Shown here in pieces: positions 43,205 to 52,639 of a stretch of DNA of 64,000 nucleotides (position 1 is the first letter of the stretch; the number at the start of each line of letters is the position of its first letter). The notes beneath the pieces were generated by a model. That model was not told the origin of the DNA and made no database searches. It was given only the letters and a program-made list of their open reading frames with translations. The translations under genes were made by a program, and so were the position numbers. The DNA is from CAVXXB01 sp963765585 (lineage in GTDB: Bacteria > Calditrichota > Calditrichia > JAJRVZ01), in contig CAVXXB010000002.1 of NCBI GenBank assembly GCA_963765585.1, positions 248,001 through 312,000 on the forward strand. Direction: 5' to 3'.

Positions 43205-44533
43205 TTACTTAACATACTGTAATTTTGCAGCAAATGAACCTTCCATGTTATGTAATTCGGGATAAGTTCTGATAAACTTATCCTCACAAAAGGGATCAAA
43301 ATCAGATTCCTGAGGAACCACAATCCGAAACTTGTCATTATTCTCATCAAGGAATTTGTTGATTATACTCTCATTTTCCTCTGGATTAGTTGTACATGTA
43401 CTATAGACAATGGTTCCTCCGGGCTTGAGTAATTTTGAGATACAGTTGATCAGCGCTAACTGCAGATTTTTAAATACAGATATTTCAGTCTCTTCCCTGC
43501 GCCATTTAATATCCGGATTTTTACCAATGGTGCCCAGTCCTGAGCAAGGTGCATCCAGGAGAATATGATCAAAAACCGGTTTAAATGGTGGATATTCGCC
43601 ATCACCTATTACCAGCTGACCCATATTTGATTGCCAGACAGCGCAATTTCCCTTTAAACGGGACATGCGATCGGGAAACAACTCCATCCCGGTTAATTTA
43701 ATTTCTCCCTTGTTCATATCATACAAAGACAGAAACTTGCTTCCTGGTGCAGCGCAGGCATCCAAAACCATACTGTTTTTCTGCGGTGCCAGTAACTTGA
43801 CAGCCAGGTATCCACTTTCATCCTGGATCCGGCAAATACCATTTTGCAGTAAATTAGCCCGGTGTAGTGCCTGAATATTAGTAGTTGTATAAATATGATC
43901 AAAATATTCGGATATTTTAAAATCTATATCATGAGTGACAAGTAATGCCTCAAATTCAGATGCATTTATCTTTTTGCTATTAAAATGTAAATCGAACTCG
44001 GGCCTTTGGTTCATTGCCTGGCAATGGCGCTCAGTCCGCTCAGCTCCCCACAAATTTAGCCATCGTTTGACCAGCCATTCGGGATATGAATATTCAACGG
44101 CCAGTTGTGTCTCTTTATATTTAAACTTTTTCGCTGGAACCGGGGGATTTTTATCACGCAAATAATTACGCAAAATCGCATTTACAAGGGAACCGGTTTT
44201 TGAGGTATTTTTTTTGCGCGCTAAATTCACATATTCGTTCACTGTTGCATGGGGAGGTATAAAATCCAGATAATCGATCTCGTACATGGCCATACGCAAT
44301 ATATTTTTTACTTTATTCAGGGCCTGAGCATATTTGCCGTGATAATAATTACTCGCCTTCCAATCCAGCAAACTGCGATGCCTCAGCACGCCATTTGTCA
44401 AATTGAAATACAGTTTTTTTTCCTTTGGACTTAAGGGGTTTTTGCTTAAAAGATGATCTAAAATTTTCGATATCTGCTCACGTGAAGTATCAAACTTCAT
44501 CAAAGCAATATATGCTAATTCACGACTTGTCAT
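43205..44533 (-). CDS. rsmB: 16S rRNA m5C967 methyltransferase (RsmB)
   Basis: SAM-dependent enzyme making 5-methylcytosine at position 967 of 16S rRNA. An N-terminal NusB-like domain (1-140; ATVNEYVNLARKKNT) precedes the methyltransferase domain. The SAM loop is CAAPGSKFLSLYD, where the usual Gly-Gly-Lys is Gly-Ser-Lys. The catalytic cysteines are in DAPCSGLGTI and VYSTCTTNPEENE. An upstream in-frame extension to 44632 would be coded by tandem spacer repeats, so I chose the start at 44533 (MTSRELAYIALMKF), which begins at the NusB-like fold. It lies 113 bp upstream of ffh. Confidence 0.94.
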   Translation of the reverse strand: MTSRELAYIALMKFDTSREQISKILDHLLSKNPLSPKEKKLYFNLTNGVLRHRSLLDWKASNYYHGKYAQALNKVKNILRMAMYEIDYLDFIPPHATVNEYVNLARKKNTSKTGSLVNAILRNYLRDKNPPVPAKKFKYKETQLAVEYSYPEWLVKRWLNLWGAERTERHCQAMNQRPEFDLHFNSKKINASEFEALLVTHDIDFKISEYFDHIYTTTNIQALHRANLLQNGICRIQDESGYLAVKLLAPQKNSMVLDACAAPGSKFLSLYDMNKGEIKLTGMELFPDRMSRLKGNCAVWQSNMGQLVIGDGEYPPFKPVFDHILLDAPCSGLGTIGKNPDIKWRREETEISVFKNLQLALINCISKLLKPGGTIVYSTCTTNPEENESIINKFLDENNDKFRIVVPQESDFDPFCEDKFIRTYPELHNMEGSFAAKLQYVK

Positions 44534-44585
44534 AAGAATAGATTCGTTGTACTTTTTAGCAGTTGGCCGTTGGCTATAGCAAAGA

Positions 44586-44610
44586 AATAGGCAATAGGCA
44601 ATAGGCAATA
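44586..44610. repeat. AATAGGC tandem repeat in the spacer before rsmB
   Basis: Three perfect copies of AATAGGC plus AATA. A second imperfect series of ACAAATTAC-like units lies at about 44637-44670, and a TCTCTGCG fragment near 44680. The spacer 44534-44757 has no gene. Confidence 0.75.
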
Positions 44611-44757
44611 AAATTAAGGTAATAAAGAGCAATTAACAAGTTACAAACAAATAACAAATTACAAATTACCAATTTCTACATCTCTGCGTGAAATGGATTA
44701 TCCTAATAATTAGAGATATTAAATTTATATGTCAGGCGAGTAACAGGAGGCACTAAG

Positions 44758-45510
44758 TTAAAATGATTTACTGACACCAAGTGATAATTGCCCATACCCC
44801 GGATCAAAATCCATATCCAATCTCCAACCCAGTTCATCCAGTTCACGATTATATTGCCGGGCAACACGCAGCGCATTTATCGCAGAAACCAAATGATTTA
44901 AAATAATACCACCAATAATAAACGTTCGGCGTTCTTGTATTTCAGTAGCGTTGATACGCCGCCCATCATAGGAAAGTCGATTGGATTCGTCATCCCATTT
45001 CCAGTAATTCGTAGAATTTTCAGTATAGATGGCATTTACATCACGGTCCCGGCGTCGTTGTTCGTTAAAATCAAAAATATTGTCATACTTCCCGATATCA
45101 ATCCAGTATTGATCTTCTTTCCCGCTCTGTATCACTCCGGCATGTTGAGCTGCAAAATTCCTGTAATCTTCACGTCGTGAAGAGGCCTGGATTTCATTTG
45201 CTGCATATAATCCCCATCCTACCGCTTCAATCGACAGAAACACCTTGGTATAGCCGGTTCGACCAACATAGGCCTCGCCAAGTCCCGGAATCACCAGACT
45301 CAGGAAAAATGCACCACTGACAGATTTTTTTTCTTTTTCTATGTTGCCTAATTCTATGTCCGAATCCTGATTATGATTAACCGGATCTAGTTGATTATAC
45401 AATAGAGGCGGCAATTCATTAAATTCCTGTGCTGAAACGGCTGAACCAATAACAAATATCAACAGGAGAGACAGAAAACTATATTTTTTACCAGGATATA
45501 TTGAAACCAT
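44758..45510 (-). CDS. DUF5683-like envelope protein, paralogue B
   Basis: A protein of about 250 residues with a signal peptide (ending SAVSAQ). Its core is GAFFLSLVIPGLGEAYVGR followed by a hydrophobic helix (LSIEAVGWGLYAANEI) and, near the C-terminus, IIGGIILNHLVSAINALRVA, a second hydrophobic stretch. This layout (small membrane domain with 'PGxGxxY' and 'HxVSAxxA' motifs) matches DUF5683-type proteins of Bacteroidota. It is clearly a paralogue of the upstream gene. I chose the start at 45510 (MVSIYPGKK); an in-frame ATG at 45528 overlaps the previous gene more. Function unknown. Confidence 0.8.
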   Translation of the reverse strand: MVSIYPGKKYSFLSLLLIFVIGSAVSAQEFNELPPLLYNQLDPVNHNQDSDIELGNIEKEKKSVSGAFFLSLVIPGLGEAYVGRTGYTKVFLSIEAVGWGLYAANEIQASSRREDYRNFAAQHAGVIQSGKEDQYWIDIGKYDNIFDFNEQRRRDRDVNAIYTENSTNYWKWDDESNRLSYDGRRINATEIQERRTFIIGGIILNHLVSAINALRVARQYNRELDELGWRLDMDFDPGYGQLSLGVSKSF

Positions 45511-46369
45511 ACATTTGCACCTGTTCATCTAGATATCTTAGATTGTGAGCATTCATTTTTATTTCTAAATCTTTATTATATACTCTGGCAGACCATGCGG
45601 CCTCCAGCGCACTCAAAACATGATTAACTAATACCACATTGATAGCCGCCGTGGCACTATCATAATAATCATTCGTTTGATTTCGCATATCACGATAACT
45701 AAACATCTGTGGAGTCATTGTATTTGTATTACCATAATATGTAGTGTAAAAATCCGCGTCACTCCATGCATTTCCAAATTGAGTGAGATATTTATAGATC
45801 ATCTCATAATATTGCTGTGTTTTTGTTTCGGGCAACCTGTGTGTATGACCCAGCGTATTCTCCAGATAACGTAAACTGTTTGCCATGTCCTGATTATATC
45901 CCACCAGAAGTACAATTCCGGTTTCTTCGTCCCGTGGTGTTAATTCGTAATCCGGCAAATTTTCAATATTTTGTGTCTTTGCCTCATCATAAATATAGGA
46001 CCAGTATTTATGCTCGCTCCAATTCATATCGGCAAAACTCCTCATATCCACATCACTTTGATCACCCTTGGAGTCATATACGAAATAAGCTGTCCAGGCA
46101 GCCACTTCGATACCCGCAAATAAAATGGTTTTCCAGATAGATCCATTATAATATTGACCTGAACCGGGAAGGATCGCCGAATATAATGCGGCCTTTCCTA
46201 CAGATCTTTTTTGCAGTTCTACAACTTCCATAGAATCAGTATGCTGATAGGAATCTTCAAGTAACTGATGTTTATATAAATTATATTTCCACTCGGGATC
46301 GTCTGCGGACGAAACCACGACACAAATCAGGATCATTACTATGATACGATAGATCATTTTAAAGTCCAT
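45488..46369 (-). CDS. DUF5683-like envelope protein, paralogue A
   Basis: A 293-residue protein with a signal peptide (to about SSADD). It has the same core motifs as paralogue B: AALYSAILPGSGQYYNGS, a membrane helix with FAGIEVAAWTAYFVY, and AAINVVLVNHVLSALEAAWS. Between them lies a soluble stretch of about 110 residues not shared with B. Its 3' end overlaps the start of B by about 20-40 bp, so they are translationally coupled and probably arose by tandem duplication. It lies 24 bp after the peptidase/barrel gene. Function unknown. Confidence 0.8.
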   Translation of the reverse strand: MDFKMIYRIIVMILICVVVSSADDPEWKYNLYKHQLLEDSYQHTDSMEVVELQKRSVGKAALYSAILPGSGQYYNGSIWKTILFAGIEVAAWTAYFVYDSKGDQSDVDMRSFADMNWSEHKYWSYIYDEAKTQNIENLPDYELTPRDEETGIVLLVGYNQDMANSLRYLENTLGHTHRLPETKTQQYYEMIYKYLTQFGNAWSDADFYTTYYGNTNTMTPQMFSYRDMRNQTNDYYDSATAAINVVLVNHVLSALEAAWSARVYNKDLEIKMNAHNLRYLDEQVQMYGFNISW

Positions 46370-46393
46370 GTTTACATTTATTCTTTATCATAC

Positions 46394-48175
46394 TTACCAA
46401 CGACGCATTAGGTTTCCAAAACGCTCACGGATATCAAATTCAAATAATATCCCAAAATAAAATCGCCAATCCGTGGGATACGTAGTATCTTTTATCGTTA
46501 TATCATCGAATGGATATACTGCTTCCCAGAATATTCTGGTTGGGAATAAAAAGTTGGAAAAAGTATCCAGGCGAAATTGAAAACCCAAATCCCTTTTAAA
46601 ATCCTTAAAATTCAATTCATTCTTATCCCAGGCATAGCCATAATCATAAAACACACCAAAATACAATTTATCCAGATAGATAGTAAATAGTTGCCAGTCA
46701 ATATTGTTAAATAACGGGAACCGGTAGGTCAGTGTCCCGATTAGTTTTTTTGTCCCACCCAGGCTATAATATGAATATCCCTTCATACCAATCAATCCGC
46801 CGGCGTAAAGCCAGAAAAAATCATCCACAGGCCGGTCTATCAGCCCACCGCGCAATCGTGCCGCAAAGGAGTGGTGCTTAAAAAATGGCACTTTAAAATA
46901 TTCTTCCCAATCAAGTTCAAAGCGATTGAAAAAGTATGGCTCATAGACTTCTACATTCAGTGATGATCCGGTTTTAAAATCCGACAGGAAATCATTATGT
47001 TCATAGGCATATCTAAAATAAACATATCGGCCACCGGTCGGATTAATATGGGAAAACCGATCTCTTTTTATCTGATCGAAGTGCAGGCTAACCTGAAAAG
47101 CGCGTCCGTTTAGATACCGATAGCGAAATGTAAAGGGCATTTCCTCAAAGGGATCAAACCAGTTCAACTTGGCATCATACAAACTGATCACATACGACAT
47201 ACGCCAGTGCACATGTCTCGGGAATTGAAATGAAACACCGGCCTGAATCTCAGTCAGATTAAAGTTAATATCCTGGTCGATGATCTCAACGTCTGTTTCT
47301 GAGGTCGGGATTCCAAGTGTATCAGTAATATTCGCATTCATATTATATGCTTCGAGAAAGAGGGTCGGGCCCAGTTTCCGAAACTCAAAAATTCCAAAGA
47401 GATCATAATCGCCCCGGAAGTTCACCGCACCCCCGGCCAGTAGTGTCATCTTATCCAGAACATCATTTGCAAACACATACATACCGGGTTTAAATGTATT
47501 ATAGTCAATCATGATTCTTGGCAGGATATGTAGCCCGGTAAAAGCCTGTTTGTATGGTTTTATCTCCACTTCCGGCAACACTGAATCGTCAAAATTTTTA
47601 TCCGGAATTTTAGCCAGATAATCTTCCTCATATATGGCATTCTCGGGATCCAGACTCTGAGGATTTTTTATAGTATAAATATGATACCCAAGACTGTCGT
47701 AACACGAATATACGATTTCCCCGTTCCGATTTACATCGGGCATTACTGCACCGCCGGGAACATTGGTTAATAAAGTTTTTTCTTTTGTATCCAGATCCAT
47801 CTTATATAGATTATAAATTCCGGTCTCTGCCGATGAATAGTAAAGCGCATTTTCTTCAGGATGAAAATTGGGATACCGCAATTCCTCTTTGCCTTCAAGA
47901 AACAGAGAAAAGGATGCTGTTGAGAAATCATAAGCACCAATATCACGACCATAATCAGTGGCCGTATCCATAATGATTCTTTTGTCATCCCGTGACCAGC
48001 GCGGATGATAAATTTGCCGGCCATCCTTAAAGGCCAGTAATTGTGTCATTTTTCCGCGTACACTAACTTTGCGCAGGTATTTTGATTGTCCCAGGGTATC
48101 AAGTAGCACACCGGTTTCGGGATCAAAATAATAGACATAACGTTCTGTCGCTTGTAACATCCGGACCCAAATCAA
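46394..48175 (-). CDS. C-terminal portion (beta-propeller end and outer-membrane barrel) of a frame-disrupted peptidase gene
   Basis: This reading frame (593 residues, nominal TTG start) is the continuation of the gene beginning at 49538. Residues 1-190 carry TolB/WD40-like propeller repeats (IYHPRWSRDDKRIIMDTAT, YPNFHPEENALYYSSAETG, MPDVNRNGEIVYSCYD). Residues 230-593 are rich in alternating aromatic strands and end in GNLMRRW, typical of an outer-membrane beta-barrel. The TTG start is preceded by in-frame stops, and the sequence before it continues the propeller in another frame, so the nominal start is an artefact of the frame change. If the breaks are sequencing errors, the protein is one of about 1040 residues. 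Confidence 0.8.
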   Translation of the reverse strand: MIWVRMLQATERYVYYFDPETGVLLDTLGQSKYLRKVSVRGKMTQLLAFKDGRQIYHPRWSRDDKRIIMDTATDYGRDIGAYDFSTASFSLFLEGKEELRYPNFHPEENALYYSSAETGIYNLYKMDLDTKEKTLLTNVPGGAVMPDVNRNGEIVYSCYDSLGYHIYTIKNPQSLDPENAIYEEDYLAKIPDKNFDDSVLPEVEIKPYKQAFTGLHILPRIMIDYNTFKPGMYVFANDVLDKMTLLAGGAVNFRGDYDLFGIFEFRKLGPTLFLEAYNMNANITDTLGIPTSETDVEIIDQDINFNLTEIQAGVSFQFPRHVHWRMSYVISLYDAKLNWFDPFEEMPFTFRYRYLNGRAFQVSLHFDQIKRDRFSHINPTGGRYVYFRYAYEHNDFLSDFKTGSSLNVEVYEPYFFNRFELDWEEYFKVPFFKHHSFAARLRGGLIDRPVDDFFWLYAGGLIGMKGYSYYSLGGTKKLIGTLTYRFPLFNNIDWQLFTIYLDKLYFGVFYDYGYAWDKNELNFKDFKRDLGFQFRLDTFSNFLFPTRIFWEAVYPFDDITIKDTTYPTDWRFYFGILFEFDIRERFGNLMRRW

Positions 48176-48190
48176 TCATCATCAACTGAT

Positions 48191-48430
48191 TCAATCCGTT
48201 TGTCTCGGTAACAAATACCAGTTTTGAACCATCGCTGTTCCAATCGGGATTTTTTGCACGAAGGCGTAAAGCGAAGTTACTATCTCCTCTTCTTCCTCCA
48301 GATCATATATCCAGATATCATTATAGGTGGAACTGGGCCAAAGCGCACCGGTTGGTTTGGAATAAGCCAGATATCTGCCGTTTGGAGACCATGAAAGGGA
48401 TGAACTTATAGCACTTGCGATAGAATTTTT
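48191..48430 (-). pseudogene. Middle propeller segment in shifted frames
   Basis: Between about 48430 and 48275 the propeller continues in the +1 frame (SSSLSWSPNGRYLAYSKP, STYNDIWIYDLEEEEEIV). Near 48270 it returns to the original frame (RAKNPDWNSDGSKLVFV, NGLNQLMMIDLG), and near 48165 it shifts again into the frame of the C-terminal part. The first change sits at a run of six A on the coding strand. The middle frame alone is open from 48586 to 48191, but only this part matches a propeller. Confidence 0.75.
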
Positions 48431-49538
48431 TAGACTTGGTTTCGCGATCATAAACGATAAGTGAATTTTGTGAAAAATAATCATTATTCCCGTTGGATAT
48501 ATATGCAATCTTTGATCCATCTGGCGACCATACAGGGTAGAGATTGGAAAATCCGGTAACATCCACCTGCTCGCCTTTGACTTCATTTAGCATGATTCGG
48601 GACAACTTTTTATTGTAATCTTCTTTGAGATGGCTTACCCACATCTTGTAGAGGCTGTCAGGCTCGGTATTGGTTGCTTCTCTGATCGCTTTATCAAATG
48701 TGAAGGTGCCCCACTTAGAATTGATCTCAGAAATATTCTCAAGAATACTGTCGCCAAATGTTTTGCACAGCCAATCCACATAGGCATATCCCAGGTTATA
48801 AGCCGATTCATTGCCATGACTGGTTTTACCAAATACGCCCATATCATCATAAGTTAGAATTTGATCATGAATCGTCCGATCGCGAATAACCATCTCGCGA
48901 TTTGGATCCCGGTAATCAAATTGGGCCGGTGGTGCCTGATATTGGGCCACGCCCTCGGCAAACCACACAGGAAGGTTTATCGATGAAATGGGATATGATA
49001 CAATTGTATTTGGAAATCCGCGCACCACATCTTTACGTCGTTCCTCTTCATAGCCAAAAATCTGTAAAAATCCATAAGGAACCGTTCTTGAAGATTTTAT
49101 CATCTTCATAATTGAAATCATATGGGAGTATTCATGGGTAATCACATCACGGAGCCAGTTGCGTGTTCCGCGCATAATATAGTCTAAATTTTGCGCCCAG
49201 ATTTCAATTTTATTATCAAAGAAAAATGCGCCGCCATTTGAATAATCATCAGTATCTTTTATAATAAAATGTATTTTTTCGGGCGGGTCAAATTTATACA
49301 GCTGGGTAACCGGATCATGAATATCTTCAGCAATCTTTGCTACAATTCTGGCAGTTCGTTCTGTCCCCTGATGGAAATGGACAATAAAATGTTCTGTTTC
49401 AAACGTAAACCAATCCAGACCGGGATGAGTATAGAAATATGGATCTTGCGCACTCGAGGCCGAGACAAGAAAAATCAAACATAGTATTATGAAAATTTTA
49501 CGAAAATGCATTTTATCATTTTTAAATTTAAATCCCAC
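48321..49538 (-). CDS. N-terminal portion (signal peptide and HExxH peptidase domain) of the frame-disrupted gene
   Basis: The N-terminal part of an exported metallopeptidase. A signal peptide (best start at 49511, MHFRKIFIILC; a GTG at 49538 extends it) ends near SSAQ. The domain resembles peptidase MA-like zinc proteases: FETEHFIVHFHQGTE, the zinc motif His135-Glu-Tyr-Ser-His139 in ITHEYSHM, and LPVWFAEGVAQYQA. From about residue 330 a TolB-like propeller begins (YPVWSPDGSKIAYISNG). After residue 375 or so the frame turns to nonsense (FYRKCYKFIPF...), because the gene continues in another frame. It follows the M6-like gene by 55 bp. Confidence 0.85.
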   Translation of the reverse strand: MGFKFKNDKMHFRKIFIILCLIFLVSASSAQDPYFYTHPGLDWFTFETEHFIVHFHQGTERTARIVAKIAEDIHDPVTQLYKFDPPEKIHFIIKDTDDYSNGGAFFFDNKIEIWAQNLDYIMRGTRNWLRDVITHEYSHMISIMKMIKSSRTVPYGFLQIFGYEEERRKDVVRGFPNTIVSYPISSINLPVWFAEGVAQYQAPPAQFDYRDPNREMVIRDRTIHDQILTYDDMGVFGKTSHGNESAYNLGYAYVDWLCKTFGDSILENISEINSKWGTFTFDKAIREATNTEPDSLYKMWVSHLKEDYNKKLSRIMLNEVKGEQVDVTGFSNLYPVWSPDGSKIAYISNGNNDYFSQNSLIVYDRETKSKKFYRKCYKFIPFMVSKRQISGLFQTNRCALAQFHL

Positions 49539-49593
49539 ACCAAAATCCGCATTGAACGCATAGATATTTTGATTAGCTCAGAATAGTCTGGAA

Positions 49594-52527
49594 TTAATTA
49601 ATCACCATTATTTTTATTATTTGTACAGATTTCTCACTTGCAGATACGGCCTCTATGCGGCATAAATAGACACCGCTGCTAACATTATCGAGATCCCAAC
49701 TTACTTCATTATCGACCATACCACTACCAGGTCCGGGGAACGCGGCCACCAAATCTCCGGCAAGATCAAATATTCTAATATCCACAGTGGCTGATTCACG
49801 GAGATAGTACCTGATGTGTGTAAATTTTTCTATATTTGGATTTGGATAGGCATATGCCTTTTTTTCTGGCATCAGATCATTTACCGGTAAACCTGTCGCT
49901 ACCAATTGTTTTGCCACAAAATGATTTCCGGTTGGCCTGAATGCGGATTGATACCACCATAATTTATTTACCTGGAATCCCGAATCCAATTCCCAACCAT
50001 ACATCGTATTCGCATCATTTAATACAAATACTTCCAACAAATTATCGGAATCGATGTCAAACGCAACCGGGGTTAAGGAAACAGCGCCGCCAGCTGTGAA
50101 CGGAAATCCCGATAAAAGATTACCGGCGATATCATACGCAAAAACTTGTCCCAGGGAAGTATTGATAAGTATATCAGATTTTTCATCCCCGTCCACATCT
50201 ATAATCAGTGCGGAGCCGGTAATTGATTCATCCGATTGCAATACCGGATTTATAGGATAATTCGAAACGATAGAACCGTTATGATTATAGGCCAGTATAG
50301 AAGCTCCTGTATTGACTACTATCTCATAATATCCATCATCATCCATATCGCCAAAGCTTGGCGAAGATATCATCGCAGCATTGAGCGATATCAGCTGGTC
50401 GCCGATCTGGATATGCTCATAGTCAGGATAAGAAATAACCTCACGTTCACCGTCACTATTTATATCTATAATCGCTTTGGGAAAAGCAGGTTGATCCTCG
50501 TTCAGATCTGTAATATATATATTATTATCCGCATCAATTGTGATTGCAGCTACCGGGTTATTGTGGGTCATTATTAATTCTAATTGACCGTTATAGGTCG
50601 ATCGAAAGATATTTCCGGATTCTGTACCAATATATATATATGGATGACTGACAACCGGTGCGGCGGTAATTTTCTCATTAATATCTCTTGTAAAGATAGT
50701 ATCTGCCTTCCCATCACTATTGGCATCACCGATGCGGTATCCGACCAGAGTTCCTGACGGGCCGGCTACTATGATTTGATCAGACTGTTCGTTGCTATTT
50801 GTATCACATAATGCAATTTTCACAGGTTCAATAATTGGGAATTGAGCAATTTCTAATATATCGTCATCAAAAAGACCCTTGCCGTTTGAACTAACTCCAT
50901 AGATACTGCCGGCAGATGAAGCTGAAAAAATAGCTGTCGCGTTATTATAATCGACGCTGCTAATAATTGGATCAATGCTTTGGTCACTCTCATCTGTTTC
51001 AGAAATTAACAGAGGAAACCCGGGTTCATAATGATCCAGTAATAAAGAGAATGTCATATAATCTGATTTATTTGTAGAAATATTACTAAGTGTAATATGA
51101 GAATTTGCCAGTGAGCGATTTGCCCTGGTATTTGGTGAAGAAGACGGTGAAAACTCATTATTATATAATGGTGAAGGATTTTCTGCAAACCAAAAATCAA
51201 TCCAGGTTCCCAACTCCGACTGGAACCCGGGTTCAACTATGGTATATTCATAACCAATATCCTGAGAGCCATCTGCTTCCTCCAAATCAACTGCACGGTT
51301 GTTTTTATCCTCGTTGATATTATTATCTGCGCCCTTTTCATTTATAGTCAACTCATCAATATGCCATATCAGAATACCGGAACCAGGCAATCCCCAGTCG
51401 TAATTATTCAGTTTTAATAACACACCGGTCGAGTCTGACACCTCGATCTGGTCAGGCAAATAAGTTTTAAACACTTCAAGGTACGTGGGTAACGTTTCTC
51501 TGTTTTCTGCAAGTTCAAAATATACACTGTCAATATTTACCGAATAATCCCCACGATTTTCAAGTAGATAAAATTCTGTAGCGTTTGCCGGAATTTTATA
51601 TAACGTCTGTCCCTGGCTATTCTCCCCAAGAAAGCTGTACACCGAAATATCATTTTCCGGATTGGTTAACACATCCGGATTTTCCCAACCCATGAGATAT
51701 CGCGAAAAAGCGGATGGAATTGCTGGCGCCAGACCCAGCGCATTAAATAAACCCGCATCCATCACTCCAAAAACGCCGATTCCCGATAGCTGATCAGACG
51801 GACTAAAAAGATCGTACATACCGAGATGACTGCCAATATTGGCAGCAAACATGCCCATCAAACCGATTTCAAAATCTGCCTGACTCTCGGTTTCTGGTAA
51901 AAGTAAACCCCGATCAATGACAGTGGATCCACCATCAACTAATATACCTGTAAAATCAGGATCATAATACTTGCGAAAAAAACCAGGTGTGAAATAAATG
52001 GATGGGATATCCTGTGGGGTCTCATCAAATCCCAGGTCAATGTCTTTACCGACACCGGCATGAAATACAGTAACGACATCAAAATCTGAAAAAGTGAATT
52101 CGCCGGACGAATCTGCTTTTAAGACTGCATCAATGAACAGCTGTGCCAGTTGTCTGTTATTTTCCTCTTCGGTGCTGTTGGGATTGTAATATCCCATTGT
52201 ATGATCTAATTGGAATGCATCATCGCGACCAATGGGATAAACTTTGCCGGAAATATTTAATTTTCCACGCGAGGCTTGCTGGTAATAATTTGAGACGGCA
52301 ATAATCTGGTCATGAAAATACGGCCGGTTATGCGGAGGAGGATCAACGGTATATTCTGTAACACCGGAATTATCAAGTATAAACCGTCCGTTACCTGTGG
52401 TTAAATCATTATTATCCTCAACAAATTCGACTCTTACAGCACAAATCTCAAGTGCTGATTGGGCAATTATACTTTGATATGACAGCATAATTGCCAAAGC
52501 AATAAGAAAATATGTTTTCAGCGGCAC
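49594..52527 (-). CDS. M6-like secreted protein with degenerate active site, VCBS-like repeats and T9SS sorting domain
   Basis: A 977-residue exported protein (signal peptide ending IIAQ). Residues 30-280 follow the M6 (immune inhibitor A) layout: SNYYQQASRGKLNISGKVY, DHTMGYYN, VVTVFHAGVGKD. At the zinc site, GMFAANIGSHLGMYDLF replaces the family's FAHExGHxLGLPDLY, so His, Glu and His are Ala229, Asn230 and Ser233; the next residues (SGIGVFGVMDAG) are conserved. Zinc hydrolysis is therefore unlikely. Residues 520-860 contain Asp-rich VCBS/FG-GAP-like repeats (DANSDGKADTIF, DMDDDGYYEIVV). The last 85 are a type A sorting domain (YAYPNPNIEKF). A binding or structural surface role is inferred. 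Confidence 0.9.
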   Translation of the reverse strand: MPLKTYFLIALAIMLSYQSIIAQSALEICAVRVEFVEDNNDLTTGNGRFILDNSGVTEYTVDPPPHNRPYFHDQIIAVSNYYQQASRGKLNISGKVYPIGRDDAFQLDHTMGYYNPNSTEEENNRQLAQLFIDAVLKADSSGEFTFSDFDVVTVFHAGVGKDIDLGFDETPQDIPSIYFTPGFFRKYYDPDFTGILVDGGSTVIDRGLLLPETESQADFEIGLMGMFAANIGSHLGMYDLFSPSDQLSGIGVFGVMDAGLFNALGLAPAIPSAFSRYLMGWENPDVLTNPENDISVYSFLGENSQGQTLYKIPANATEFYLLENRGDYSVNIDSVYFELAENRETLPTYLEVFKTYLPDQIEVSDSTGVLLKLNNYDWGLPGSGILIWHIDELTINEKGADNNINEDKNNRAVDLEEADGSQDIGYEYTIVEPGFQSELGTWIDFWFAENPSPLYNNEFSPSSSPNTRANRSLANSHITLSNISTNKSDYMTFSLLLDHYEPGFPLLISETDESDQSIDPIISSVDYNNATAIFSASSAGSIYGVSSNGKGLFDDDILEIAQFPIIEPVKIALCDTNSNEQSDQIIVAGPSGTLVGYRIGDANSDGKADTIFTRDINEKITAAPVVSHPYIYIGTESGNIFRSTYNGQLELIMTHNNPVAAITIDADNNIYITDLNEDQPAFPKAIIDINSDGEREVISYPDYEHIQIGDQLISLNAAMISSPSFGDMDDDGYYEIVVNTGASILAYNHNGSIVSNYPINPVLQSDESITGSALIIDVDGDEKSDILINTSLGQVFAYDIAGNLLSGFPFTAGGAVSLTPVAFDIDSDNLLEVFVLNDANTMYGWELDSGFQVNKLWWYQSAFRPTGNHFVAKQLVATGLPVNDLMPEKKAYAYPNPNIEKFTHIRYYLRESATVDIRIFDLAGDLVAAFPGPGSGMVDNEVSWDLDNVSSGVYLCRIEAVSASEKSVQIIKIMVIN

Positions 52528-52639
52528 CTTTACAAACCCCGTCCCTTTACAAAATTAGTTCAATCAATCACACAATTAGATGAATCAGAATTTTACCGAA
52601 ATCGAAAACCGCATTGTGTCAGAGAGGGGATGATCTTCC

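Noticed and set aside
44534..44632. N-terminal extension of rsmB
   Set aside because: The extra residues are coded by tandem spacer repeats and a Leu-rich stretch; the conserved fold begins at 44533.
44586..44670. Short tandem repeats considered as a CRISPR array
   Set aside because: Units of 7-10 bases without unique spacers, and no cas genes in the window.
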